Shown: positions 18,146-26,997 of the stretch, one piece after another
Numbering within the stretch: the first letter of the stretch is position 1
Layout: the number at the start of each line of letters is the position of its first letter
Source: JAQSWP01 sp040255215
Lineage (GTDB): Bacteria; Pseudomonadota; Alphaproteobacteria; Reyranellales; JAQSWP01
DNA: 64,000 bases
Direction: 5' to 3'
Assembly (NCBI GenBank): GCA_040255215.1
Contig: JBDZUM010000003.1
Span: 1 to 64,000, forward strand
The notes under the pieces: model-generated
Told to the model about the DNA's origin: nothing
What the model saw: the letters and a program-made list of their open reading frames with translations, nothing else
The model's database searches: none
Made by a program: the position numbers and the translations under genes

Positions 18146-18548
18146 CCGGCTCGCCAAGGAGGTGCTTCCCGCCAACAAGGCCGCCCTCTTCGACGTGCTC
18201 GCCGCTGCCGGCATCGTCACTGTCACCGTCCGCTTCGACGGCTATGGCGATTCCGGCCAGATCGAGGATATCGAGGCCTGCGCGACCGATACCATCGTCG
18301 AACTTCCTCCCGACCGGATCGAGATCACCGAGCCGCTTTACGACGGCTCGGGACTGGAGCGATCCACCCCGTCGGTCCGCGACGTGATCGAGAAGTTCGC
18401 CTACGACTTCCTTGAGGAAACCCATGGCGGCTGGGAGAACAACGAAGGCGCCTATGGCGATTTCACCTTCGACGTCGAGAGCCGGACCATCACGCTCGAA
18501 TACAACGAGCGGATGATGACGTCCGAATACTCCCAGCACGCATTCTGA
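18072..18548 (+). CDS. DUF6878-type ICE accessory protein
   Basis: A 158-aa acidic soluble protein (MTDTTSAPTVNPDWESWQAQ ... FLEETHGGWENNEGAYGDFT). I recognise the general DUF6878 pattern from ICE accessory blocks; the function is unknown. The start has GGAGG at 6 nt (CAGGAGGTCAATC). It follows a class A hairpin and lies 10 nt before the next gene, so the two are probably co-transcribed. Confidence 0.75.
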   Translation: MTDTTSAPTVNPDWESWQAQAGERDRLAKEVLPANKAALFDVLAAAGIVTVTVRFDGYGDSGQIEDIEACATDTIVELPPDRIEITEPLYDGSGLERSTPSVRDVIEKFAYDFLEETHGGWENNEGAYGDFTFDVESRTITLEYNERMMTSEYSQHAF

Positions 18549-18558
18549 GGAGGCGACG

Positions 18559-18921
18559 ATGGGACATTGCTATCATCACGCCCTCTCCTCGGTGAACAAA
18601 TGGGGCGGCACGGCGGACGACTATCTGCCGCTCCATCAATGGTTCGACGAGTCGAAGGCGATCACGGCCGATTTTCGTCACCGGGCGCTGCGCCACCACG
18701 CAGAAGGCATCTTCATGCTGGAGCGCTTCTTCGGACCGACGATCACGATCTCCTCGGGCCGCGTCGTGCCGGTCCGCCTGATCGGCGAGCAGCATGTGCG
18801 CGAGGATCTCGGTTTCATCCCGAGCTTCGCCGACTGGGTCCGCTGCATTCGGCCAGAACCCTGGATGGGCCGCGCCCAGCCGATCCACCGCGACGTCGAT
18901 CCCTTCGCGGCTACCGCCTGA
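18559..18921 (+). CDS. DUF6915-type ICE accessory protein
   Basis: A 120-aa His-rich protein starting MGHCYHHALSSVNKWGG, with LPLHQWFDESKAITADFRHR and RALRHHAEGIFMLERFFGP. The pattern of His and acidic residues (H..D..HR, RHHAEG) could bind metal, but I can name no catalytic family. It follows the DUF6878 gene by 10 nt with GAGGAGG upstream of its ATG. Function unknown. Confidence 0.75.
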   Translation: MGHCYHHALSSVNKWGGTADDYLPLHQWFDESKAITADFRHRALRHHAEGIFMLERFFGPTITISSGRVVPVRLIGEQHVREDLGFIPSFADWVRCIRPEPWMGRAQPIHRDVDPFAATA

Positions 18922-18945
18922 CGTCCACCCCCTCATCATCCTCTT

Positions 18946-18987
18946 CGAAGAGCCCGGCCATCGCGCCGGGCTCTTCGCATCTCAGGA
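18946..18987 (+). promoter_or_regulatory. Class B leader hairpin, copy 2
   Basis: A perfect 13-bp stem: CGAAGAGCCCGGC (18946-18958) and GCCGGGCTCTTCG (18965-18977) with loop CATCGC, then CATCTCAGGAG containing the ribosome site of the gene at 18996. This is the longest stem of the three class B copies. Confidence 0.65.
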
Positions 18988-18995
18988 GACCTCTC

Positions 18996-19760
18996 ATGGC
19001 CGACTATCATTCACCGACCGTGGTGCAGCCGACGATTCCCGATCGCGACATGACGCCGCTCGAACGCCTGCTGCTCTCGCACATCCTCGATTGCGAGCCG
19101 GACGGCGACGGGTTCTATTTCTACAGCGAAACCGGCCCGAGCGACGGCATCGAGCTGCCGCTCGACGAACTCCGCACGGCGCTCGCGGCATCCGACGGCG
19201 TTCCGAGTACCGCCCATGACTACGTCATCGAGCGGCTGGGCCCCGCCGGCCCGGACGATACGCATTTCGAGATCGACCTTAGCGGAACGTCGTGGGAGTT
19301 CATCCTCCAGGACATCGTCCGCCGGTCGCGGACCCTCGATCACATCACCGTCGTCTCGGCGTTCACCTGCACCAAGATGCGCCCCGACGGTTTCGGAGGG
19401 ATGGCGGTGCTGATCAGCGCCGACGCCATCAAGGGCAAATCTACCCACGATATCCTGGAAGACTTTCTCGCCGAAGGCGCCGAAGACGATCCGATGCGCT
19501 CTGTCGCTTGCGGCGCAAGATCGCATGTGCTGTTGGCGCTCGATGAACCGTCGGTAAAGCAAGAGGTCCGAGTGGTCATCGAAAGCGATCCCGCGTTCGC
19601 GGCCTTGGCACCGGAGGCGGTGACGGACGCCGATATCCGCTCAGCCTGTATCGCGGTCGCCGAACATGCCGACCTGGCGGAGGAACAGGGCGCCGCCCGC
19701 TTCCGCGCCGCCCTCCGCGCCATTCGCGAGGCCGAGCGGCGATGCGCGCAGATCAACTGA
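18996..19760 (+). CDS. ICE-associated hypothetical protein
   Basis: A 254-aa soluble, acidic protein (MADYHSPTVVQPTIPDRDMT ... LLLSHILDCEPDGDGFYFYS). No catalytic motif is recognised. The N-terminal third is rich in acidic and aromatic residues, and the C-terminus ends in a Glu/Arg-rich helix (ALRAIREAERRCAQ). The ATG was chosen for the AGGAG of the class B leader; the open frame extends far upstream into the previous gene but without a start site. Confidence 0.7.
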   Translation: MADYHSPTVVQPTIPDRDMTPLERLLLSHILDCEPDGDGFYFYSETGPSDGIELPLDELRTALAASDGVPSTAHDYVIERLGPAGPDDTHFEIDLSGTSWEFILQDIVRRSRTLDHITVVSAFTCTKMRPDGFGGMAVLISADAIKGKSTHDILEDFLAEGAEDDPMRSVACGARSHVLLALDEPSVKQEVRVVIESDPAFAALAPEAVTDADIRSACIAVAEHADLAEEQGAARFRAALRAIREAERRCAQIN

Positions 19761-19788
19761 CTCTCCCACATCCGATCTCGCACAGAGA

Positions 19789-19825
19789 GCCCGGCCATCG
19801 CGCCGGGCCTTCGCCGTTCAGGAGG
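19789..19825 (+). promoter_or_regulatory. Class B leader hairpin, copy 3
   Basis: GCCCGGC (19789-19795), loop CATCGC, GCCGGGC (19802-19808), then CTTCGCCGTTCAGGAGG with the ribosome site of the gene at 19832. The hexanucleotide loop is identical to copy 2. Confidence 0.6.
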
Positions 19826-19831
19826 CTTGCA

Positions 19832-20077
19832 ATGAGTATCCCCGACCACGCCCGCACCAACTTCCAGACCCTTCTACGCGCCGCGGCGGCCGGCGACCTG
19901 GCCCTTGTCGAATGCGCCGACGCGGCCACCGGCGATCCGCGCTACGTCATCTGCGCGGTTGGTCGCGACAACGGCGATTACGTGCTGACGCCCTTCGGCC
20001 ATCTGGCGCCGGCTAGCCCTTACGACGCCTACATCCCGCCAACCGATGATGCGGCGCCGCTCCCCGGGTCCGGTTGA
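19832..20077 (+). CDS. DUF6117-type small ICE protein
   Basis: An 81-aa protein starting MSIPDHARTNFQTLLRAAAA and containing CADAATGDPRYVICAVGRD, a pattern I associate with DUF6117 proteins of alphaproteobacterial ICEs. Function unknown. It ends 96 nt before the giant helicase gene and is preceded by a class B hairpin with AGGAGG. Confidence 0.75.
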   Translation: MSIPDHARTNFQTLLRAAAAGDLALVECADAATGDPRYVICAVGRDNGDYVLTPFGHLAPASPYDAYIPPTDDAAPLPGSG

Positions 20078-20094
20078 AAGGAAGAGGGGGCCGG

Positions 20095-20154
20095 GACGGG
20101 GTTGAGCCGGCCGGGCTCCAGAGAGAGAGCGGCCTGCCGGTCTCGCCCCTCCCG
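20095..20154 (+). promoter_or_regulatory. Class A leader hairpin, copy 4 (before helicase gene)
   Basis: GACGGGG near 20095 can pair with CGCCCC near 20145 less perfectly than in the other copies, enclosing CCAGAGAGAGAGCGGCC. It ends about 20 nt before the helicase start. The purine tract is conserved, the stem is the most diverged of the four. Confidence 0.45.
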
Positions 20155-20173
20155 CTCTCCTGGACCTCCGCCC

Positions 20174-23100
20174 ATGCACCCGACCACCGTATCCGCGGCC
20201 GTTACCACGGCCGCGCCTCGTACCCGCGCTATCACCGAGCCGGACACGGCGACCTGCCTGATCCGCGCCGCCAATCTCCTTCTCCCGGATATTGAACACG
20301 GCCACGCCGTCGATTCACGGCAGTTGCGCACCGCCATGGAACATGCTTTCGGCGGCGCCGACGCCGAAGGCGCCTGGGCGTGGAAACATGCCTATGACGC
20401 CTGCGAGGCCGCGCAGGTGCTCTTCCTGCGCAAGTTCGGCCCGGCCATCCGGGCGCGCGCCGCGACACCGGCTGCCCAGCTCGCCATGCTCGGCAAGGTC
20501 GCCGCTCTTCTGCCGTCGCAGACGCGCCGTTCCGAGGAGAGCCAGGCACTTCAGCAGTTCTCGACGCCGATCACCCTCGGCTTCGCCGCCAGCATCGCCG
20601 GCGCGATCGACCCTGCCGATCTCGTGCTGGAGCCTTCGGCCGGGACGGGCCTGCTCGCGATCTTCGCCGAGCTGGCCGGGACATCGCTCGTCCTCAACGA
20701 GCTGGGCGAGACCCGTGCGGGGCTGCTCGCTTCTCTCTTTCCCGGCGCGGCCGTCTGCCGCCATGACGCGGCGCATATTCACGATCATCTCGACGCCGAA
20801 GTCCGGCCGAGCGTCGTGCTGATGAACCCGCCGTTCTCGGTGGCAGCGCATGTGGACGGCAAGGTTGCCGACGCCGCCCTGCGCCATATCGCCTCCGCGT
20901 TGGCGCGCCTCGCCGAAGGCGGCCGCCTGGTCGCGATCACCGGCGCCAACCTCTCCTCCGACAATCCCGCCTGGCGCGATAGCTTCGTGCGGCTCCAGGA
21001 GCGGGGCCGTGTCGTGTTCTCGGCTGCGATCGACGGCCGCGTCTATGCCCGTCACGGCACCAGCGTCGAGACACGCCTGACGGTCATCGACCGCGTCCCC
21101 GCCGATGATCCGACGGCGTTCCCACCTTCGCTGGGCACCGCACCTGACGCCGCCACGCTTCTCGACTGGGTAATCCGTCACGTCGTGCCGCGTGCCGCCA
21201 CGGCGGCTTCCCCGGCGATACAGGCCGCGACGCCCGGAGGGCGCCTGGCATCCGCGCGTTCGGCGCCGCGCGTGGCTCCACCCCAGAACATCGGACCCGT
21301 CCCGGAAGACGCCGTCGACGTCGCCTATGAGCCTTGCGACTGGGCGCCTGCCGACGACGGACGTATCAGCGAGGCACTCTATGAGGGCTATACCCTCCAG
21401 TCGATCCGCATCCCGAATGCCAAGCCGCATCCGACGCGGCTGGTGCAATCGGCGGCCATGGCGTCGGTGGCGCCGCCCAAGCCGAGCTACCGCCCGCATC
21501 TGCCGGCGGCCGTTATCGCCGATGGCCTGCTGTCGGACGCCCAGCTCGAGAGCGTCATCTATGCCGGCGAGGCCCATGCCGGCTTCCTCGCCGGGTCGTG
21601 GACCGTCGACGAGACCTTTGACATCGTCGCGGCGGCGCCCGACGACGCCGAGGCGGCCGTCCGCTTCCGCCGCGGCTGGATGCTCGGTGACGGCACCGGC
21701 GCCGGCAAGGGCCGCCAGGTCGCGGGCGTGCTGCTCGACAACTGGCTGCAAGGTCGCTGTCGCGCGGTCTGGGTGTCGAAGTCGGACAAGCTGATCGAGG
21801 ACGCCCAACGCGACTGGTCGGCGCTGGGGCAGGAGCGGCTGCTGATCACGCCGCTCGCCCGCTTCCGCCAGGGCACGCCGATCCGCCTGGAGCAGGGCAT
21901 CCTCTTCACCACCTATGCGACGCTGCGCTCGGATGCGCGGGAGGCGAAGGCCTCGCGCGTTCAGCAGATCGTCGATTGGTTGGGCCGCGACTTCGATGGC
22001 GTCATCGTCTTCGACGAGAGCCACGCCATGCAGAATGCCGCGGGTGGGAAGGGCGAGCGTGGCGATCAGGCGCCCTCCCAGCAAGGCCGTGCTGGCCTCC
22101 GCCTGCAGCATGCGTTACCCAACGCCCGCGTCCTTTATGTGTCGGCGACCGGCGCCACCACGGTCCACAACCTCGCTTATGCGCAGCGGCTCGGCCTGTG
22201 GGGCGGCGAGGACTTCCCGTTCGCCACCCGCGCCGAGTTCGTCCAGGCGATCGAGGCCGGCGGCGTCGCGGCAATGGAAGTCCTGGCCCGCGACCTGAAG
22301 GCGCTCGGCCTCTATGCGGCTCGCTCTCTTTCCTACGAAGGCGTCGAATACGAGCTGGTCGAGCACGCGCTCAGCCCGGAGCAGATCCGCATCTACGACG
22401 CCTATGCCGGCGCCTTCCAGATCATCCACAACAATCTGACCGCGGCGCTGGAGGCCGCGAACGTCACGGGCGAGGGCGGCACCCTGAACGCCCAGGCGAA
22501 GTCGGCTGCGCGCTCCGCGTTCGAAAGCTCGAAGCAACGCTTCTTCAACCACCTCATCACGGCGATGAAGACGCCGACGCTGATCGCCGCCGTCCATCGC
22601 GACCTCGACGCGGGCCACGCCGCTGTCATCCAGATCGTCTCGACCGGCGAGGCGCTGATGGAGCGGCGTCTGGCCGAGGTTCCGACCGAGGAATGGGGCG
22701 ACGTGCAAGTCGACATCACGCCCCGCGAATATGTCCTCGACTATCTGGCGCATTCCTTCCCGACGCAGCTCTACGAGCCCTTCACCGACAGCGAGGGCAA
22801 TCTTTCCTCTCGCCCGGTGTTCCGCGACGGCCAGCCGGTGCAATGCCGCGACGCCATCGAACGGCGCCACCGCCTGATCGAGAAGCTCGCCGCGCTGCCG
22901 CCGGTGCAAGGCGCGCTCGACCAGATCGTCCAGCGCTTCGGCACCGACATGGTCGCCGAGGTCACCGGCCGCTCGCGGCGCATCGTGCGTGTCAGAGGTA
23001 ATGACGGGAGTGATCGTCTGCGCGTCGAGAGCCGGGCCGGTTCGGCCAACCTTGCCGAGACGCAAGCCTTCATGGACGACGAGAAGCGCATCCTCGTGTT

Positions 23101-24526
23101 CAGCGACGCCGGCGGCACCGGCCGCAGCTACCATGCCGATCTCGGCGCAAGGAACCGCCGCCTGCGCGTCCACTACCTGCTCGAAGCTGGCTGGAAGGCG
23201 GATACTGCGATCCAGGGCCTCGGGCGCTCCAACCGCACCAACCAGGCGCAGCCGCCGCTGTTCCGGCCGATCGCCACCGACGTGAAGGCGGAAAAGCGCT
23301 TCCTCTCGACGATCGCGCGCCGCCTCGACACCCTGGGCGCCATCACCAAGGGCCAGCGCCAGACCGGCGGGCAGGGGCTGTTCCGCGCTGACGACAACCT
23401 CGAATCCGTCTATGGCCGCGCCGCGCTGCGCCAGCTCTACGTCCTGCTCTATTCCGGCAAGGTCGACGGCTGTTCACTGCAGGCGTTCGAGGACGCCACC
23501 GGCCTCAAGCTGACGGACGGCGACGGCAGTCTGCGCGAGGAGCTGCCGCCGATCACCACCTTTCTCAACCGCCTGCTGGCGCTCACCATCGACCTCCAGA
23601 ACGTCTTGTTCAGCGTGTTCGAGGAATTGCTGCGCGCGAAGATCGAGGGCGCCGTCGCCTCCGGCACTTACGATCTCGGCGTCGAGACGGTCACGGCGGA
23701 ATCGCTGCGCATCACCGACCGCCGCACCATCTACGTCCATCCGGGCAGCGGCGCCGAGACGCAGGTCTTCACCGTGGCCCGCCGCGATCGCAACCGGCCG
23801 TTCAGCCTCGCCGAGGCCCTGGACCGCGCTGGCGATCCCCGCGCAACCCTCCTGGTCAACGGCCAGTCGGGCCGCGCCGCCGTCCAGGTCCCCGCACCCA
23901 GCCTGATGCTCGATGACGGCGAGGTCGAGCGCCGCGTCCGTCTCCTGCGGCCGATGGAGCGCCCCGCCATCCCCTTGGCCGCGATGGCGCAGACCCATTG
24001 GCGCGAAGCCGACCGCGACGCGTTCGCCGCCGCCTGGGAGGCCGAGATCGCCGATCTGGCCGAGTTCACCGACAGCCGGATCCATATCGTCACCGGTCTG
24101 CTGCTGCCGATCTGGAAGCGCCTTCCCGACGAAGGCTGTCGCGTCTACCGGCTTCAGACCGACGAGGGCGAGCGGGTGATCGGCCGTCTCGTCTCGCCGG
24201 CCTGGGTCGCGCAGGCGGTCGCGACCGACAAACCGACGATCAGCCCCACCGACGCGTGGACTGCCGTGCTCGACGGCCGGACCGTGCTGGAGCTCGCCGA
24301 CGGCCTCCAGCTTCGGCGCGCCAAGGTCATGGGCGCGTTCCGCGTCGAGCTCTCCGGCTTCACCGACGGCATGGTCGACCGGCTGAAGGCGATGGGGCTC
24401 ACCTCAGAGATCATTGCCTGGAAGCTCCGGCTGTTCGTCCCCACCGGCGCGACCGGCCCCGCAATCCTCGGCACGCTGATGGAGCGCCATCCGCTCATGC
24501 GCGTCGCCGACCGCGGCGCGGCGTGA
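20174..24526 (+). CDS. Strawberry-notch-like methyltransferase/helicase giant protein
   Basis: A 1450-aa protein. The N-terminal Rossmann methyltransferase-like domain has QQFSTP at ~127, LEPSAGTGLLAIF as SAM motif I, and the adenine-type catalytic NPPF at ~217. An SF2-type ATPase follows: Walker A GDGTGAGKGRQ (~506) and DEAD-box-like FDESHAMQ (~612). The strawberry notch C-terminal helicase region carries IQGLGRSNRTNQAQPPLF (~1014). Such proteins are widespread in ICEs and phages; a DNA-modifying or anti-restriction role at entry is inferred. It is followed closely by the Toprim gene. An upstream in-frame TTG at 20102 lies inside the class A hairpin and was rejected. Confidence 0.88.
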   Translation: MHPTTVSAAVTTAAPRTRAITEPDTATCLIRAANLLLPDIEHGHAVDSRQLRTAMEHAFGGADAEGAWAWKHAYDACEAAQVLFLRKFGPAIRARAATPAAQLAMLGKVAALLPSQTRRSEESQALQQFSTPITLGFAASIAGAIDPADLVLEPSAGTGLLAIFAELAGTSLVLNELGETRAGLLASLFPGAAVCRHDAAHIHDHLDAEVRPSVVLMNPPFSVAAHVDGKVADAALRHIASALARLAEGGRLVAITGANLSSDNPAWRDSFVRLQERGRVVFSAAIDGRVYARHGTSVETRLTVIDRVPADDPTAFPPSLGTAPDAATLLDWVIRHVVPRAATAASPAIQAATPGGRLASARSAPRVAPPQNIGPVPEDAVDVAYEPCDWAPADDGRISEALYEGYTLQSIRIPNAKPHPTRLVQSAAMASVAPPKPSYRPHLPAAVIADGLLSDAQLESVIYAGEAHAGFLAGSWTVDETFDIVAAAPDDAEAAVRFRRGWMLGDGTGAGKGRQVAGVLLDNWLQGRCRAVWVSKSDKLIEDAQRDWSALGQERLLITPLARFRQGTPIRLEQGILFTTYATLRSDAREAKASRVQQIVDWLGRDFDGVIVFDESHAMQNAAGGKGERGDQAPSQQGRAGLRLQHALPNARVLYVSATGATTVHNLAYAQRLGLWGGEDFPFATRAEFVQAIEAGGVAAMEVLARDLKALGLYAARSLSYEGVEYELVEHALSPEQIRIYDAYAGAFQIIHNNLTAALEAANVTGEGGTLNAQAKSAARSAFESSKQRFFNHLITAMKTPTLIAAVHRDLDAGHAAVIQIVSTGEALMERRLAEVPTEEWGDVQVDITPREYVLDYLAHSFPTQLYEPFTDSEGNLSSRPVFRDGQPVQCRDAIERRHRLIEKLAALPPVQGALDQIVQRFGTDMVAEVTGRSRRIVRVRGNDGSDRLRVESRAGSANLAETQAFMDDEKRILVFSDAGGTGRSYHADLGARNRRLRVHYLLEAGWKADTAIQGLGRSNRTNQAQPPLFRPIATDVKAEKRFLSTIARRLDTLGAITKGQRQTGGQGLFRADDNLESVYGRAALRQLYVLLYSGKVDGCSLQAFEDATGLKLTDGDGSLREELPPITTFLNRLLALTIDLQNVLFSVFEELLRAKIEGAVASGTYDLGVETVTAESLRITDRRTIYVHPGSGAETQVFTVARRDRNRPFSLAEALDRAGDPRATLLVNGQSGRAAVQVPAPSLMLDDGEVERRVRLLRPMERPAIPLAAMAQTHWREADRDAFAAAWEAEIADLAEFTDSRIHIVTGLLLPIWKRLPDEGCRVYRLQTDEGERVIGRLVSPAWVAQAVATDKPTISPTDAWTAVLDGRTVLELADGLQLRRAKVMGAFRVELSGFTDGMVDRLKAMGLTSEIIAWKLRLFVPTGATGPAILGTLMERHPLMRVADRGAA

Positions 24527-24538
24527 GGGGAGGCGATC

Positions 24539-25591
24539 ATGTCCAGCACCATGTCCAGCCAAGCCACCGAGCTGGCGCGGCGTCTCGCGCGCGATGCCGA
24601 AGTCGTCTGCCGCCACTATCTTCCCAACGGTCGCCGCCACGGCCGCTACTGGCTGGTGGGCGATGTTCGGAACACCCCCGGCCGCAGCCTCTATGTCCGT
24701 CTCACGGGACCGGACTCCGGCCCCGGCGCCGCCGGCAAATGGACCGACGCCGCCACCGGCGAGCACGGCGATCTCCTCGACCTGATCGCCCTCAACCGCG
24801 GGCTCGACGCCTTCCGCGACGTGCTCGACGACGCGCGCCGCTTCCTCTGCCTGCCGCGTTCCGAGCCTGCGCATCCGACCCGCGAACCGCCGCTGCCGGC
24901 CGGATCGCCCGAGGCGGCCCGCCGTCTGTTTCGCGCTGGCCGGCCCGTCGCCGGCACCCAGGCCGAAGCCTATTTCCGCGCGCGCGGCATCACAGCACGG
25001 CTCGATTGGCCATCGCTGCGCTTCCATCCGGCGCTCTGGTACCGGTCGGACCGCGATGCTGCCCGCGAATCCTGGCCGGGGCTGCTCGCCGCCGTGACCG
25101 ACGCGGACGGCCGGATCACCGGCGTCCATCGCACCTGGCTCGACCGGCAGCGTCCCGAGAAGGCCCCGCTCGCCGATCCGCGCCGTGCGCTCGGCCAACT
25201 GCTGGGCAACGGCGTGCGCTTCGGCCGCGTGGCCGACGTGCTCGCCGCCGGCGAGGGCATCGAGACCATGCTCGCCCTCAAATCGGTGCTGCCCGACCTG
25301 CCGATGATCGCCGCGCTCTCGGCCAACCATCTCGCCGCCCTCGATCTCGTCCCGATGCTCGCCCGGCTCTATGTCGCACTGGACCGCGATGCCGCCGGCC
25401 GAATGGCGGCGGAACGGCTGCATGCGCGCGGATGCGACGCCGGCATCGAGATCCGCGACCTTATGCCGGCCAGGAGCGATTTCAACGTCGATCTGCGGCG
25501 CCTCGGCCCGGATGCCATGCTCACCCGGCTGGCGGACCAGCTCGCTCCGGCCGATGCCCTGCGGTTCCTGCGCCGTCTCGACGCCGCCTGA
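24539..25591 (+). CDS. Toprim-domain primase-like protein (DUF7146 type)
   Basis: A 350-aa protein with an N-terminal primase zinc-finger-like region without clear Cys ligands (VCRHYLPNGRRHGRYWLVGD), a middle domain (AEAYFRARGITARLDWPSLRFH), and a C-terminal Toprim: the Glu in VLAAGEGIETMLAL and the acidic motif LYVALDRDAAGR. It resembles phage/ICE Toprim proteins linked to DNA priming. It starts 12 nt after the helicase stop, so the two are co-transcribed; a second ATG at 24551 is also possible. Confidence 0.85.
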   Translation: MSSTMSSQATELARRLARDAEVVCRHYLPNGRRHGRYWLVGDVRNTPGRSLYVRLTGPDSGPGAAGKWTDAATGEHGDLLDLIALNRGLDAFRDVLDDARRFLCLPRSEPAHPTREPPLPAGSPEAARRLFRAGRPVAGTQAEAYFRARGITARLDWPSLRFHPALWYRSDRDAARESWPGLLAAVTDADGRITGVHRTWLDRQRPEKAPLADPRRALGQLLGNGVRFGRVADVLAAGEGIETMLALKSVLPDLPMIAALSANHLAALDLVPMLARLYVALDRDAAGRMAAERLHARGCDAGIEIRDLMPARSDFNVDLRRLGPDAMLTRLADQLAPADALRFLRRLDAA

Positions 25592-25951
25592 CCGGAAGGC
25601 CGAGCACGGCATCTCTCGCGGTTCGGTGTCGGACCGGAAGGGGACGGGGGAGCCGTGCGGCGGATCTTCCGGGCCGGTCAGGGGGCCGCGCCTGCGGCCT
25701 TCCCGAGCGGCGATCTGCCAGGGCCGGTCCCGGTCCGGCAATGGCGTCCGGCGGCTATTTTCCGCCGCCGGGCGGGAAGACCGCCCGGCTTTGCATCGCG
25801 AAACAAAATAGCCGCCTCCCGCCATCCTCCGCATGCGCTCCGGCCCCTTGCCGGCAGGCCGGCGGCGGGGTGCGGGCCCGGCTCCGTCCCCGGCGGGCGA
25901 TCGCCGTGAAGGCCGCGATGGGCGCGGCCAGACCGGCAACAGGAGCCCGCC
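25592..25951 (+). other. Highly structured intergenic region (possible RNA, origin or transfer site)
   Basis: These 360 nt hold no gene. Their core is the nested inverted repeat at 25741-25825. Flanking it, GGGGACGG...GAGCC around 25639-25653 is complementary to GGCTCCGTCCCC around 25889-25900, so the whole region could fold on itself. It lies between the Toprim gene and the DUF2493 gene, on the strand of both. It may be a structured mRNA leader, an independent RNA, or an origin-type site. Confidence 0.55.
25741..25825. repeat. Nested long inverted repeat
   Basis: The outer stem ATGGCG (25741-25746) / CGCCAT (25820-25825) is separated by a symmetric TCC/TCC internal loop from the perfect 12-bp stem GGCGGCTATTTT (25750-25761) / AAAATAGCCGCC (25805-25816). 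Inside lies a separate perfect 9-bp hairpin GCCGGGCGG (25767-25775) / CCGCCCGGC (25781-25789). Confidence 0.85.
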
Positions 25952-26908
25952 ATGACGCACGATCCGATGCCCTTCCTCATTCCCGACACCGAGCCCGCCG
26001 ACGAGCTGCACACCGCCTCGCCCACCGCGCATCTGCTCGACGAGCTGGCGCTCTACGGCCATCGGCCCGGCCGGGACGAGCCCGATCCGCGTCCGCTGCC
26101 CGAGGCGGATATCGTCCGCGCCGAGCTCGGCGCGATCGTCGACGGCTTCGCCGCGATGTTGACCGACACGCGGCTCGAGGACGATCTCGACGACCTGCTC
26201 TGGTCCTTCGTCAACTTGTTCCACCGCAAGATCGACCGCATCGAGCGCGATCTCGACACCAACGAGCAGGCGCAGCGCCGCTCGCAGCTCGAGCAGAACG
26301 GCTCCGAGGTCCGCTCGGTCGAGCTCGAGCGCCTCATCGATCAGGGCCTCGGCCTGATCGAGCGCCGCAACGCCTTCGAGTTCTGCCGCGACCATGCCGC
26401 CGAGCACTACGAGGCGGTCACCGGCTCGCTGTGGCGGCCCCGCTCGGGCTCGATGGTCAACCATCGCGCGCTCACCTCCGCGATGATCGACAGCCGCGAG
26501 TTCATCGCCGCCCAGCGCCGCGCCGAGGCGCAGCTGCTCGTGCCCACGGGCAGCCGCATCGCCTTCACCGGCGGCTCCGACTTCAACGATCACCAGCGCA
26601 TCTGGGCCGCGCTCGACAAGGTCCACGCGAAGCATCCCGACATGGTGCTGCTACACGGTGGCAGCCCGCGTGGCGCCGAGCGCATCGCCGCCTGCTGGGC
26701 CGACAACCGCAAGGTCGTCCAGGTCGCCTTCAAGCCCGACTGGAACCGCCACCGCAACGCCGCGCCCTTCAAGCGCAACGACGAGCTGCTCGACGTCCTG
26801 CCGATCGGGGTCATGGTCTTCCCCGGCACCGGCATTCAGGAGAACCTCGCCGACAAGGCCAGGAAGCTCGGCATCCCGGTCTGGAAGTTCGGCAAAGGCG
26901 GCGGGTGA
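25952..26908 (+). CDS. DUF2493 (SLOG-superfamily) protein
   Basis: A 318-aa protein. The C-terminal ~130 residues match DUF2493: GSRIAFTGGSDFNDHQRIW, MVLLHGGSPRGAERIAACWA, KRNDELLD and GIPVWKFG, a Rossmann-like SLOG fold thought to bind nucleotides or nucleotide-derived ligands. The N-terminal half is helical and charged. SLOG proteins are often associated with conflict systems and ICEs; no specific role can be given. AACAGGAG precedes the start. It is the last gene of the ICE accessory block. Confidence 0.85.
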   Translation: MTHDPMPFLIPDTEPADELHTASPTAHLLDELALYGHRPGRDEPDPRPLPEADIVRAELGAIVDGFAAMLTDTRLEDDLDDLLWSFVNLFHRKIDRIERDLDTNEQAQRRSQLEQNGSEVRSVELERLIDQGLGLIERRNAFEFCRDHAAEHYEAVTGSLWRPRSGSMVNHRALTSAMIDSREFIAAQRRAEAQLLVPTGSRIAFTGGSDFNDHQRIWAALDKVHAKHPDMVLLHGGSPRGAERIAACWADNRKVVQVAFKPDWNRHRNAAPFKRNDELLDVLPIGVMVFPGTGIQENLADKARKLGIPVWKFGKGGG

Positions 26909-26997
26909 GCGCCGCTTCCCTTCGTCTTGGCACGATGCCGGCATAGTCGCGATGGCTGGTTCTCCTCGCCGTGCTTCTGCTCAGAGTAAGATCTGTC

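Noticed and set aside
18946..18977. Class B hairpin read as a Rho-independent terminator
   Set aside because: The stem is strong but no T-run follows, and the ribosome site of the next gene begins within ~10 nt, repeated in the same way three times.
20315..22111. 598-codon minus-strand frame opposite the helicase gene
   Set aside because: Shadow frame; the plus strand encodes clear methyltransferase and helicase motifs.
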